From Nemertoderma westbladi (lineage: Eukaryota; Xenacoelomorpha; Nemertodermatida; Nemertodermatidae), in contig JAUCBJ010008638.1 of NCBI GenBank assembly GCA_032718475.1, forward strand, positions 1 through 64,000: a DNA stretch of 64,000 nt, written 5' to 3'. The position numbers and the translations under genes were made by a program. Positions 11,939 through 23,852 of this stretch are shown piece by piece. The stretch's first letter is position 1, and each line of letters begins with the position of its first letter. The notes beneath the pieces were generated by a model. It was not told where the DNA came from and made no database searches. It saw only the letters and a list, made by a program, of their open reading frames with translations.

Positions 11939-13330
11939 TAAAGTGGAACTAAACATTGGGCACATCCTTGAAAGTGAAACTAAACATTGGGCACATCCTT
12001 GAAAGCGGAACTAAACAATGGGTACATCCCTGAAAGTGAAACTAAACATTGGGCACATCCCTGAAAGCGGAACTCAACATTGGGCACATCCTTGCTGAAA
12101 GTGGAACTCTAACTCAACATTGGGCACATCCTTGCAGAAAGTGGAACTAAACATTGGGCACATACCTGAAAGTGGAACTGAACATTGGGCACATCCCTGA
12201 AAATGGAACTCAACATTGGGCACATCCTTGCTGAAAGTGGAACTCAACATTAGGCACATCCTTGCTGAAAGTGGATCTCAACATTGGGCACATCCTTGCT
12301 GAAAGTGGAACTAAACATTGGGCACATCCCTGAAAGTGGAACTCAACATTGGGAACATCCTCGCTGAAAGTGGAACTACACATTGGGCACATCCCTGAAA
12401 GTGGAACTGAACATTGGGCACTTCCTTACTGAAAGTAGAACTGAACATTGGGTACATCACTGAAAGTATAACTGAACATTGGGCACATCGTTACTGAAAA
12501 TGGAACTGAACATTGTGCACATCCTTACTGAAAGTGGAACTGAACATTGGGCACATCCCCTGGAAGTGGAACTGAACATTGGGCACATCCCTGAAAGTGG
12601 AACTGAACATTGGGCACATCCTTACTGAAAGTATAACTGAACATTGGGCACATCACTGAAAGTATAACTGAACATTGGGAACATCGTTACTGAAAATGGA
12701 ACTGAACATTGGGCACATCCTTACTGAAAGTGGAACTGAACATTGGGCACATCCCCTGCAAGTGGAACTGAACATTGGGCACATCCCTGAAATTAGAACT
12801 GAACATTGGGCACATCGTTACTGGAAGTGGAACTGAACATTGGGCACATCCCAGAAAGTGGAACTGAACATTGGGCACATCCTTATTGAAAGTGGAACTG
12901 AACATTGGTCACAGCATTACTGAAAGTGGAACTGAACATTGGGCACATACTTATTGAAAGTGGAACTGAACATTGGGCACATCGTTACTGGAAGTGGAAC
13001 TGAACATTGGGCACATCCCTGAAAGTAGAACTGAGCATTGGGCACATCGTTACTGGAAGTGGAACTGAACATTGGGCACATCCCTGAAAGTAGAACTGAA
13101 CATTGGGTACATCCCTGAAAGTAGAACTGAACATTGGGCACATCGTTACTGGAAGTGGAACTGAACATTGGGTACATCCTTATTGAAAGTGGAAATTAAT
13201 ATGGGCACATCCTTACTGAAAGTGGAACTGAACATTGGGCACATCCTTGAAAGTGGAACTGAACATTAGGCACATCCCTGGAAGTATAACTGAACATTGG
13301 GCACATCGTTACTGGAAGTGGAACTGAAAT
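11939..13330. repeat. 31/34-bp minisatellite, about 43 copies
   Basis: The unit is GAAAGTGGAACTGAACATTG followed by GGCACATCC and either CT (31 bp) or TTACT/TTGCT (about 34 bp). The two length classes are intermixed. Early copies read GGAACTAAACATTGGG and later ones GGAACTGAACATTGGG, so the array has drifted along its length. On the minus strand it is nearly free of stops, which produces spurious Met/Cys/Pro-rich frames. Confidence 0.92.
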
Positions 13331-13406
13331 AAATACTGAAATTCACAAACGGCTAACCACCCCTCGCATTAATTTAAACACTTATATATCCACAATGTTT
13401 TAGCTG

Positions 13407-15932
13407 ATAAGGGGGGGGGGGGGGGGGGGGGGTATAGTAATTTTGGTAAAAAATTTGCTTTTTTTTATAATTTCATCAAGAGCAGAATTTTATGAGGATT
13501 TTAAATCTGAAAACGGTTTGGCGAGATCTATTTAACTTCTCGAGTTGTGGCGGATTTTCTACCATATGTCGGTCTGTCTGATCAAAATTATTATAAAGCG
13601 CCTGTCGGTTTGCCTGACGTAGTCTAAGAAAGCACTCCATATACTACTATAACTATAGCTACTATAACTATAACTTTTGTTACCGTGTTTTAATTCGGTA
13701 ACTTAATTTCCCGTGTCAGTTCTAATATTTTGCAGAATCTAGACTGCTATATGTCTGTCTGTACATTTGTCTGTCTGTCGGTCAGTCTCTCGAAATGTAA
13801 GCAAGCACACAACCCAGCTAAAATTTCCGTTCTAAGGGTTTTCTTGGTCAGAGATTTCATTTCTGAAGTCAGTTTTTGCATTTGACGACGTTGTGTCTGT
13901 CTTTGTGGATGTCGGTCTGTCAGTCAGTCTGTCAACATATTACTGACAGTCGGATAACCAAACATACAGTTTGGCTGACATCAACGAAAAAACTGTCATT
14001 GGAAATGAAATCACCATCCAAAAAAACCCTAACAGAAAAATTTTTGTCTAAGTGAAAACTTGTGAATATTGTGAAAACTGAAATAAAAGTAGCGTTTTAT
14101 TCCATAGTGGAGAAAGGTTAACTTTTCTTAATAGTAATAAAAAGTTAACATCTATCCTCTAGTAAATTATTTCAGAACTACTTATTTTGTTTTGTATTAG
14201 TCTTAATTCAAGTTTCATGTTAGTCATATGTGTAATACTCAAGGTGTACTAAATAACAGGTCATGCAGCGAGAATTGGTCTCCAATTATTGGAGGCTGAA
14301 AAGTTGCATTAAATTTGGAAGGTCAACCAAACACTTTGAAGCACGCAACATTACTAAAATTACCCCTATGGGGGTTTTCGAAGTCCGTGCTTCCATTTCC
14401 AATACCAGTTTCTATTTTTGACGGTATTTAGAATGTATGTTTGTCTGTCTGTCTGTAAAAAAAATAAGGAAACACCTCACCTAGATAAAATATTCATTAT
14501 AGGGGTTTTCATGGTTGCTGTATTCATTTCCGATGTTATTTTTCATGTTGGATGGAATCTGTTTAAATATTTATCCTATCACCATAGCTACAGAGAGTCT
14601 GGCAGTACATCAGAAATAATGGACAAATATGCTGCCTAGATTCGAAGACATAATGGAAACTGTCATTGGAAATGAAATCAGCGACCAGGAAAACCCATAT
14701 AATGAACATTTTAGCTACATGGTGGGCTTCCTTATTTTTTGACAGACAGACAGACATACAAACCGTCAAACAGACCTACAGACAGTCCAGATTCCGTCCA
14801 ACATGAAAACTAACATCGGAAATGAATTAAGCGACCTTGAAAACCCCTATAATGAACATTTTATCTAGGTTAGGTGTTTCCTTATTTTTTTACAAACACA
14901 CAGACAGACAGACAAACAGATATTCTAAATACCGTCAAAAATAGAAACTGGTATTGGAAATGGGAGCACCGACTTCGAAAACCCGCATAGGGGTAATTTT
15001 AGTAATGTTGCGTGCTTCAAAGTGTTTGGTTGACCTTCCAAATTTAATGCAACTTTTGAGCCTCCAATAATTGGAGGCCAATTCTTGCTGCATGACCTGT
15101 TATTTTAGTACACCTTGGTAATACTCTAATATTCTAATAAGAAAGTAATATTTATTCTATAAATAAGACTTCTCTTAATTTATCGTGCTGCGCGAAGGCT
15201 TTCTTTCATCCTGCTAAATTTTGTTAAAATCAATTTTGTTATGTTGCCAATTTGGTTTTGTTTGTTACTTTTATTAGGTACAAATTCGAAAAATACTACA
15301 AAGGAAAAGGGAAAAAAATACATATTACTAAAAATGGCGGGAAGGTTTGAATTATTATAACCGAACTTTAAAGCATATATTTTTATATATTTTTGAACAT
15401 ATTAAAAAATGGGAAACAGTTTTCTCCGCCATTTGTGAACGGATTTTCAATCCGTTTTTTGTTTTGGAATGCTCAGAAACTGTGCGATAAAACGAACGAA
15501 CAGAATTTTGAAAAAAAAATTAGAAAAAAGTTATGAATTTTTCATCGCAACGTCACAAAATTTGATATAATTCCAAAACTGTGAGGTCTAGAAAAATTAT
15601 GCTCGTTCACTTTGATGCGGGTATAATATATATAATATATGCGGGTATAATTCTCATTAAAACAAAAAAAGAATTTTAAAAATCTATAGAGAACTAAATA
15701 AGAAATAGTGTTTCTACTGTTTCGTAAGTTGTCCTCATTAATTATGTTAATTTATGCATAATTAAGCCAATTACGTTAATTATTGTGTATTTTTTTTGTC
15801 AAGTTAATGAACCATCTTTTAGCTTTGAAATGGGACTATATTCAAGGAAAAGCATTCATATCTTCAAAAGTTACACGCTGAATACATAAATCGATGTAAA
15901 ATTACTATACCCCCCCCCCCCCCCCCCCTTAA
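13407..15932. mobile_element. Putative element bounded by G-run inverted repeats
   Basis: TAAG(n)TATAGTAATTTT at 13407-13444 (G run 13411-13432) is mirrored by AAAATTACTATAC(n)TTA at 15897-15930. Beyond the homopolymer, 12 bases match, which is unlikely by chance. The interior shows no transposase and holds GTCTGTCTG/GACAGACAG tracts and the nested 14240-15117 element, which sits almost concentrically. It could instead be two independently inserted ends. Confidence 0.45.
14240..15117. mobile_element. hAT-type MITE with perfect 8-bp target duplication
   Basis: The termini are CAAGGTGTACTAAATAACAG at 14240 and the inverted copy ending GTACACCTTG at 15117. The arms stay complementary for about 320 bp. 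The element is flanked on both sides by GTAATACT (14232-14239 and 15118-15125). An 8-bp duplication together with CA...TG termini fits the hAT superfamily. It is 878 bp, non-coding and foldback-like. Confidence 0.85.
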
Positions 15933-16083
15933 TTTGGGGACCGCTAGAATACTGAATACAACGGCTGTGACATAATATTAACGAAAAACACTTTCAATCG
16001 AAACAGTTGCCATGGCTTAGCCAGCCGTTTATTTATAAGCTAATAAGATTCCTGTTACTATCTGTTACCCTTTGCCTATATAT
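15133..16083. other. AT-rich intergenic DNA before the PDI gene 3' end
   Basis: Apart from the C-run inverted repeat at 15897-15930, I see nothing with coding or RNA-gene character here. Confidence 0.5.
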
Positions 16084-16089
16084 TTTATT
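16084..16089 (-). terminator. Polyadenylation signal AATAAA
   Basis: On the minus strand AATAAA occurs about 160 bases beyond the stop codon of the PDIA6 gene, in AT-rich sequence. Confidence 0.5.
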
Positions 16090-16248
16090 ATTGTAGTATA
16101 AAGTAGCCCTGCACTCATTGAAAAATAACATGACAAGACAATTAATATATACAAACTAATCTAATGATTTACGGTACCTGAAATCAATTAGAAATACAGA
16201 GTTCTTACAGGAAAGACACGAAAAGAACACATTGCAATGGGTTTATCT

Positions 16249-18146
16249 TTATAGTTCTATTTTGGCGTCGAGTTCAATGTCCGATAGGTCAATATCCTCA
16301 TCGACGGGCAGCTGGCCATCCTTTCCGTCCCAAGGTTCGATCACATCGATTGTTGGCAGGGCGTCGCCTTTCACCGGCTCCGTACGCCCCCTACCGGCAG
16401 CCAAGGTGCGCAGGAAGTCATTAATACCCTCCTCACTGAAGGAGCCTTTGAGCAAGGCGTACTTCATCTTCCTTGCGTTGACGGTCGCCATGGCCGGATA
16501 CCCGAATCCACCGATGCCCAGGGCCGTCTCCAACCCCGGCTGACTGCCTGCCTCGGCCCACACCCAACCCCATTGTCGCGCCTTGTATTTATCCCCCAAT
16601 TCCCGGAGGGTCGCTAGATAGGCGTTCCGACCGGTTGCCATAGAGTCGAGAATGTGCGGGAGGATGGCGACGACGCACAGCTGGTGTTCGAGACACGCGG
16701 CCTTTAGGACGTCCTCGTTGAGCAGCTGATTGACCTCGGGGGCCGGTAGGTTTACCGCCGCCTTGTCGTTGGCCCAGGTAACGATGGACGCGGCGTCCCT
16801 ACCCCCGTCGTAGTCAACCGGTTGGTCCTTGTTACCGAGGAATGCTTTAATCGTTGGGTAACCTTGGACACCATAACGACTAGCCATCACCGTGTGCACA
16901 GTGGCATCCAATGCGCCGAGCTTCACCTGCAACAACAACACGTATATTAATTGAATTTGAATGTTAGATTTATTAGTGTTATATAATATTACCTTCACTG
17001 CTGTGGAAGTAATTACTTGGAAACTAAATATAAACGTTACCGTTAGTTGGGAATATCGTGAGACTTAGATGAAAATTGTCATAGAAGGTGCTAAGGTTCA
17101 TCATAAGGTAAATTAGCAAGTGGTTCTGGTTCTGAAATGAATCTGGCTAGATAAAATATAAAAAAATAAAATAAATATAAAAATACAATAAGAAAATTCC
17201 TGAAAATTGCAAGGTTATGCCTAACAAGCTCCAAATCGGTCAAAGGTACGCGTCCACTCTACTAACGCATGAACCTACCTAATACAGTACCAAAAATTCA
17301 CCGGAAACTGGGATTTAACTCGGCACCTAGCAGTCTAGAGATTCAAAGTACAACGCTCTACTAACTTCGCCACTGCGCCGTATGATACCTTATAAAACTA
17401 AAACCTAATTGGAAATTAACAACAATAACATATAAAGGGTTTGATATCGAGTTTGTTATTTATTACTACAACGAGAAACCGTTTGCGACATTTTATCTTA
17501 CCTTTCCTTTGAGGTCCTTGGCTGCCGACTTCCATTCGGGTTCTAACCGTTTACAGTGGCCGCACCACGGTGCGAAGAACTCAACCAACCACAGATCGTT
17601 CGATTTCAGAACCTTACTCTCGAAATTTGCGTCTGTCAATTCGACGACATCTGAACCCCCAGTACCGGAACCTTTTTCTCCGGACCCACCCCCAGACGAA
17701 CCCGAACTCTTCCCCCCTCCCAGCCGTTCCTTCACGAGATGTTGTACCATAGTAACCGCGTGGTCTGCGAGTCCCTGGGCTGTGCGGGCTCCGTTGTAAT
17801 CTGTCGGTTTCCCGCCTTTAAACACCTTGATAGTGGGGAAACCTTTGATTCCGTATGGTTGTCCGACACTGGCGTGGTCGTCCATATTAACAGCACCAAA
17901 TTTGACTATCCCTTTAGTAGCATCGGCCGCCTTTATCCATTCCGGCGCCAGATTCTTGCAATGCCCGCACCACGGAGCGTAGAACTCAACCATCCATATG
18001 TCGTCGCTGTCCAAAACTTTGCCCTTAAAAGTTTGTTGTGTAAGTTCGTGGACGTTGGGTGTCGTGGTGTAAAATGAGTCTGTGAATGGCAGAGCGCAGG
18101 CGGCCAGGATTAATAGTCCAAAAGATAACATATTGCAACTTGTCAA
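16249..18146 (-). CDS. PDIA6: Protein disulfide isomerase A6 (two exons)
   Basis: Exon 1 is 18146-17502 and exon 2 is 16926-16249. The intron has donor GTAAGA and acceptor TTGCAG, and joining the exons gives 440 residues, the usual PDIA6 length. A signal peptide (residues 1 to about 25) is followed by a thioredoxin domain with WCGHCK near residue 60. A Gly/Ser-rich linker precedes a second thioredoxin domain, also WCGHCK, near residue 195. A third, redox-inactive b-type domain and an acidic tail end in KIEL, a variant of the KDEL ER-retrieval signal. The enzyme forms and isomerises disulfides in the ER lumen and in vertebrates works with BiP. The gene converges with the TFIIIC-subunit gene. 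No defects are seen. Confidence 0.93.
17240..17390 (-). mobile_element. tRNA-derived SINE in the PDIA6 intron
   Basis: Read on the minus strand, 17382-17305 has an A-box-like TGGCGAAGTTAGTAGAGCG and, about 35 bases on, a B-box-like GAGTTAAATCCCAG, spaced as in a tRNA. A second A-box-like piece (GTTAGTAGAGTGG) occurs near 17254. It is too diverged to be a working tRNA gene. It lies in the sense of the host gene. Confidence 0.5.
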
Positions 18147-20387
18147 TTGTTTACACTAAGTTCACACTTATCTGCAAATACCGGTACAGAAGCTACGCCT
18201 ACCGGTGTATAAGATAATTTCCACCCCCACTAAAAATGAACCTCCCGGTCGGGTTAGAATTCCCTACTGGTAGTGTATTTTCACTCTCGGTTAGAATTCA
18301 CTTCTGCACTAGGGTGGGGTAGGCCTATTTTAACCGGGGGTGAAATTACTCTGAGTGATTTTTTTAGTGAAATTTACCGGCCCTCATTTGTTCTTACCCC
18401 CGTGATATTTTAAATTTCAATATTAATTTAAATTCAATATAGGCCTAAGCCTACAGTCCACAGTCTGACATTTAAGCGAACAGGCGACCACGAGCCACGA
18501 CCACAGAATAGAAACCTCTATATACTGTTCCTAGAACTGCTGAACTGTAGAACATAGACTAGAAAAACACACCTGCACACGCTGGAAATTTGTATATAGT
18601 AACTTGGTAACTGAGTAAAGTACTGAAGTAGGCTACTACATACTATAGACTGATAGACTGGGCTTTAACAGCTTGAGGAAGTCACATCAACACATGGCCA
18701 ATATATATAGGCCCTATTTAATAAGGTCAGAAGGTGGGAATGGGGAACATGGGCTTTTCACTAGACAGAAAGAGGAAGGCTGTATGATTTCTGATTTCTA
18801 TATAACAGTATACAGGTATAAGGCTCTATCACACTATACTGCAGTACTGCCTGACTGCTATATATATATATTTATTGATAATACCGGTAATCACAACTAC
18901 CAGTAGGGCCTACATTTTACAAAAACAGCACAGAAAATATAATCCAGTAATCATATACTGAAAATTATCCAAAAAAGTAATCCTTACCTTACAACATTTC
19001 CAAAAAGACGTCCATTGGACGTTGGGCCCACCCTACTTACCTTTTACCTATGGATGCAATTTTATAAAAAAAAACCCTATCTACATAATTACACAGGCTT
19101 ACACTGTACATAGTTCTTAGACCCAAAAAGATTCCCAATACTCGCAAAACACAGATTGCAGATGGTTTCCCCCCTCAATGACTCAGTACCGGTAATACTA
19201 CAGGCGACATTTCAGGACTAACGTGTTTCAGGGCCTCCACCTGTACTGTACCGGTATGTAGGTAGTTCTGCAGTTGTACAGTAGTACTGGTGCGGTGCAG
19301 TGTTCTGTAACCCGCTCCTTTCCCTCAATTCAATTGGTAAAGTGACCGTTTATTTTTTTGGTTAGAAACGCCTGCTCTGCTGCTTCTGTAACCTGCTCCT
19401 TTCAGCCTTTCCCTCAATTGGTTTATGACGTGTGTTACTTATATTACTGTATTAGGAATTAGGTTCCTGTATGAAGTTCAAATTTCAACTGAGTTGAAAT
19501 TTAAAACTTTTTTTTATAAATTTACCTTTTAAGTTGTAAATTCTGAAATTCAACTCTAAAATGGCAGGAGGCCCAGAAGTGCCCCAAGAGGCTACATGCC
19601 TATGCCAGTATGCAGCTATGGAAAACATACAGCGCTATATTACTTGGCTGTCCCTCGGCACCTTGGGTAACGTAATGACTTCGTCCGTTTACTGGTTTAA
19701 TAGCCTACTGTAATGTAATACCGGTAGCTGAATAGCCCTACTCATGCTACTGCTTAATGCGGTACCTGTAAATGCAGTACCCGGTACTGCAGTAGCAGAC
19801 TGCAGGACTGTGGCAACTCAGCCACTACTCCAGCTGTCATGTCTAGTAGCCTACCGCCCTACCGGTACTCTACTACCAGCTACTACTAGTAGTTTGTCAC
19901 TGCCTGACTCCTGACTGTAGCACTGTGGGTACCGGAAACCGGTACCGGTACCTGGGTACCGTACAGCGTACGGTCTGACGGTATACGAACGTAACAACTA
20001 ACAAACAATTCCAATTCTGTAATTGCAGAATTACATACGAACAAACGCACAAAACACCACACCAGCAATTAATAATTGTCCAAATTAAATCCGGATAGCA
20101 GCTATCAGTGTAGCGATCAGCCCACAGTTTGTTCCAGCACTTGCCAATATTCGTGGATGTATTTGATTGGGTAGAATCTTTTATGTATCTGCCAATCCTA
20201 GGAACAAGATTGAATATAAAACTGGCAACTGTTCATTGGTTGAAATTGTTCTTCTTCAAATGAACATCAAATAAAGGTTGTAAGATAATGTGGGGCGAGC
20301 CACGATGTTGATGGAGCCCTACAGCCCTAGCGAACTGACACTGTTACTGTGTGTGTGGGGGGGGGGGGGGGATGTCCTTTTGTAGCT
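18147..20387. other. Intergenic DNA upstream of PDIA6
   Basis: No gene is recognised. ACCGGT/TACCGG motifs are frequent (about 18880-19960). A MITE arm related to 2466-2514 is at 19362-19408. Immediately upstream of the PDIA6 ATG I see no clear TATA box. Confidence 0.5.
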
Positions 20388-20607
20388 TGTAGGACATTGG
20401 TTTCATCGCCGTGAGGACCTGCCAGTGCGTAATCTTGTGCTTTGGTGGCTTGATGGAGTGAATAATAAGTATGGTGGACAACCTATGACTTTTTGAGACA
20501 CCTTTTAAAGGAGAAATGGCCTTGAATATGCGGATGATCGCAAATGTCATTGGTGATAGGGAGTTGTAGCGGCGCAATTTTGTCGACAAGCCGGCACAGC
20601 ATTGGTA
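20388..20607 (+). mobile_element. Decayed LINE 3' fragment
   Basis: The sequence matches 915-1113 of the first LINE in the same orientation (CATTGGTTTCATCGCCGTGAGGACC..., GGTGATAGGGAGTTGTAGCG, GACAAGCCGGCACAGCATT). Substitutions, small deletions and in-frame stops show it is dead. It ends close to the gypsy-type element. Confidence 0.8.
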
Positions 20608-20842
20608 ATTGTATAGTATTCCAGTACTTATACTGCCTTCTGAATTCTGTACTGCCCTTTTCATCTAGGCCTAATGCTTGGTTTGCTCTTCTTATAATAT
20701 CTGAATACACATACGTTATACTTGACCGCATGTCACTCCATTATTAATGCGCAGCCCCACATATACATTCGTCATGGCGCAGCGTTTCTGAACACGCGGA
20801 TAATCCGGACCCACCGACGTCCATTTAACTACCGCACCCGAC

Positions 20843-22845
20843 ATGGCGACGGACCCACGCAACCCCCACATCTTCGTCCTGCGCAGCTCCCCACCCGCAT
20901 TCGACATCGAATCCGAAAGGACAACTTGGGAACTATGGAAAGATGAATGGGACGCCTTCCTCGCCACCTCGGGTCTTCTCAACCTGTACGTGTCCGACCC
21001 GGCTACACCTCCAGTCGCCGTTGTAACCGAAGACCTCAACCGATCCACTCTCCGTCTACGCCGCGCTGCCCTCACAACAGCGTTCTCTCGCGCGACTAAC
21101 GCCGTCGTCAAGGGGCTCGCCCTTACCGCAGCGGAAAACGCGAACTCGGAGACCGTGATTAACCGGTTGGGTCAGCACATCGACGGCGGAACCAACAAAC
21201 GCGTTTACCGTCAACAGCTGGCCCGACGCCACCGTCTTCCGGAAGAGAGTCCGGAATCGTTCCTCGTTGCCCTACGCGATATAGCTACCAAGTGCGACTT
21301 CGCCCCCCTCGCAACCAAGGAAGCCCACACGGAGGACCGCCTCCTGGACCAATTCACGTCCGGATTCGTCGATAAGGAGGTTACCGAGCAACTCCTGCGG
21401 CTTCCTAACGACTGCACCCTCGGCGACGCACTCCGACTAGCACAAGCCGTCTGGGCAGCCCGCAAAGACGCGGCATCCCTTGCCCACCCCTCGCCCATTC
21501 CTTCTGCAGTCGCCAGTCGCATCGGAGCGACACCGCGACGCACGCAGCCACCGCCCAAGGAACGGTTGAACTCGAAGTGCCAGCAATGTGGATATCCCCC
21601 TCACCTGGCAGGTAAACGTTGCCCGGGTGCTGCGGCGCACTGCCGGCACTGCAACCTGGTCGGCCACTACGACCGCATGTGCCGCAACCGCCCCACTCAC
21701 AACCCAAAGACAAACTCAACCGATTGGGTACCAGACAATGCCCGGAATGCCCCAGAGTCCGCCAGCCACGCCCAAATATGGTCGACAATCCTGGAGGGAC
21801 TCGACTTTGGAGCCATCCCAGCCGTCTCCGCCACCGAGAGACTCGAATCCCTAGAGACAGTGACCATCGGATTCCAGGTCACCAAGAACCCCTCACACGG
21901 AATCCCCGAACTCCAATTCCTGCCCGATTCTGGAGCTAATGTGTCCACTATCCCATGGCGAACCTTCAGGGCGTTCGGTGGTCGCCTCGAGAACCTCCGC
22001 CACCCCGACGGCGAACCAATGACGAACCACCGAGACTCCGATACACCTCAGGCCCCCCGCCTTGCCAATGGGAGCCGCGATGGGTGGTCGCTTAAAGGCA
22101 TATTTAACGCCACACTTCGATGCGCCACCCTCGGAACTGTCTGCACTACAGACCTGTGGGTTCTCGATGGACTCCAACAGCCCCTCCTCTCCCGACGGGC
22201 GTGCTTCACCTTGGGCATCCTGCGGAGCCCGATACTCCGCGGTGGCGACCTCACGGCGACAACGAACTACTCATATTCAGAGCAAACCAAGCCCACTGCA
22301 ACGCCGTTACCAACCAAAGCCACCAATAAACCGGCACCGACCGGGCCAGCCATCGCCCCGATAACGCCGGCCACCCCCCCGCCCTCCTCTACCGATCCAC
22401 AAGCCACCACCATACCCCCAGTGGCGTCCGCCAACGCCGACTGGGAAGCGCTCGAACGCCGCTTTCCCCGCCCACTCTCAGGGCAGTGTCGCATAATGAC
22501 CGGCGGGGAAATAACAATCAAACTCATCCCTGGCGCCCGACCTAACCAATGCTACACTAATCGAACCATCCCCGTCAACATGGAGGCGGCATTCAACCAG
22601 GAACTCGACACCCAGATCGCCATGGGTATACTGGAACCCGCCGGAGACGAGAATAACCCGGGCGAGTGGCTCAGCCCGATGGTCGTCACACGCAAAAAGA
22701 GCGACCCCAACAAAGTTCGCATAACGGTCGATCTGCGCGAACTTAATAAAGCTACGGTTCGCCCGAGCTACTTCTCCGACTCCCCATTCCACGTCGTTTC
22801 CAAAATCCCAACCTCGGCCCGGTACTTTACCGTCCTCGATGGCCT
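20843..22845 (+). pseudogene. gypsy-type Gag, protease and start of RT
   Basis: The ATG at 20843 opens one fused frame. The Gag capsid-like part occupies residues 1 to about 220. A CCHC-like cluster (CQQCGYPPHLAGKRC, CRHCNLVGHYDRMC) is near 245-280 and the aspartic protease DSG box (LPDSGANVS) near 365. A Pro/Thr-rich linker follows, then RT motifs 1-2 (VRITVDLRELNKAT) near 630. Motif A (FTVLDG) is reached near residue 665. The natural continuation lies in another frame, so a one-base indel near 22845 breaks the gene. Gag packages the element RNA and the protease matures the polyprotein. Confidence 0.75.
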
Positions 22846-23260
22846 GGAAGGGCTTCCACCAGGTGGGTCTCGACCTTGCCAGCCGCCGCCTCACTACCTT
22901 CGCCACCCCACGTGGCCGTTTCCGCTACCGGCGGATGCCCATGGGGTGGCACGGAAGCTCGGATGTGTTCAACGCGAGGATGGCCCGAGCACTCCATGGG
23001 ATTCCCGACATCGGACGGATCGTGGAGGATGTCATCATCCACACGGAGACAGCCGAACAACACCCGGAAGCAGTCGCTCGCGTTCTAGCAGCCTGCGACG
23101 CCGCCAACATATCAATAAACACGGACAAGGTCCAATACTGCCGCCCCGAAGTCCGCTTCGGAGGCTACCTCGTCAGTCACGGCAACTACCGGATCGACCC
23201 ATCCCTCACTGACGACCTCCGTAACTTTCCGGTTCCAACCAACCGTCGCGAACTTCAGGT
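22839..23260 (+). pseudogene. gypsy-type RT palm and thumb segment (second frame)
   Basis: This frame continues the RT from just after motif A: GFHQVGLD, then the motif-B block RYRRMPMGWHGSSDVFN at about 22921-22971. The polymerase box reads IVEDVIIHT near 23020-23046 where Ty3 relatives normally have YxDD. That places Glu at the first catalytic Asp and Ile at Tyr. FGGYLVSHG of the connection follows. The frame ends near 23255, where the next segment continues one frame over. Confidence 0.7.
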
Positions 23261-23850
23261 CCTTCCTCGGCCTCGCACAACAGTTGGGAAACTCGACTCC
23301 GGAGATTTCCCAACTCGTCGAGCCACTGCGCAGCCTCAATACGGACCGCACCACCTGGGTTTGGCTGCCGCAACACCAGACCGCCTTCGAGTCCACCCGA
23401 TCAGCGCTGTCCAGCCCACTCTACCTCTCCGGCTTCCACCCCGACAGGAAAACCGAACTGCTGACAGACACCTCTCGACTCAATGGCCTTGGATTCCTCC
23501 TACGCCAATGCGACCCGACTCCAAACCGCTGGCTGACCATCCAGTGTGGCTCTCGGACCCTCGCCAAACACGAGGCTAACTGGTCCGGGATGGCCGAACT
23601 GGAGGCCCTCGGAGCGGCCTTGGCGGCACACAAGTGCCGCTACTTCCTGGATGGGCTAAACCACTTCGACCTCGTCACAGACTGTAGCCCCCTCATACCC
23701 ATCCGGAATGATAGACGGCTCGACCAGGTCTCAAATGACCGTCTCTTAAAATTAATAACGGCTCTATCGCGGTTTAACTTCACTGCCCGCCATCAGAAAG
23801 GATCCCGGCACCTCGTCGCCGACGCATTCTCCCGCTCGCCGCGAAATAAA
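23256..23850 (+). pseudogene. gypsy-type RNase H segment (third frame)
   Basis: The segment opens with FRSFLGLAQQLGN. RNase H follows with acidic positions in LLTDTSRLNGLGFLL, ELEALGAALA and LVTDCSPL, ending in HQKGSRHLVADAFSRSP, the usual Ty3 RNase H exit motif. RNase H degrades the RNA strand after minus-strand synthesis. The coding sense moves to another frame near 23850. Confidence 0.7.
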
Positions 23851-23852
23851 CC

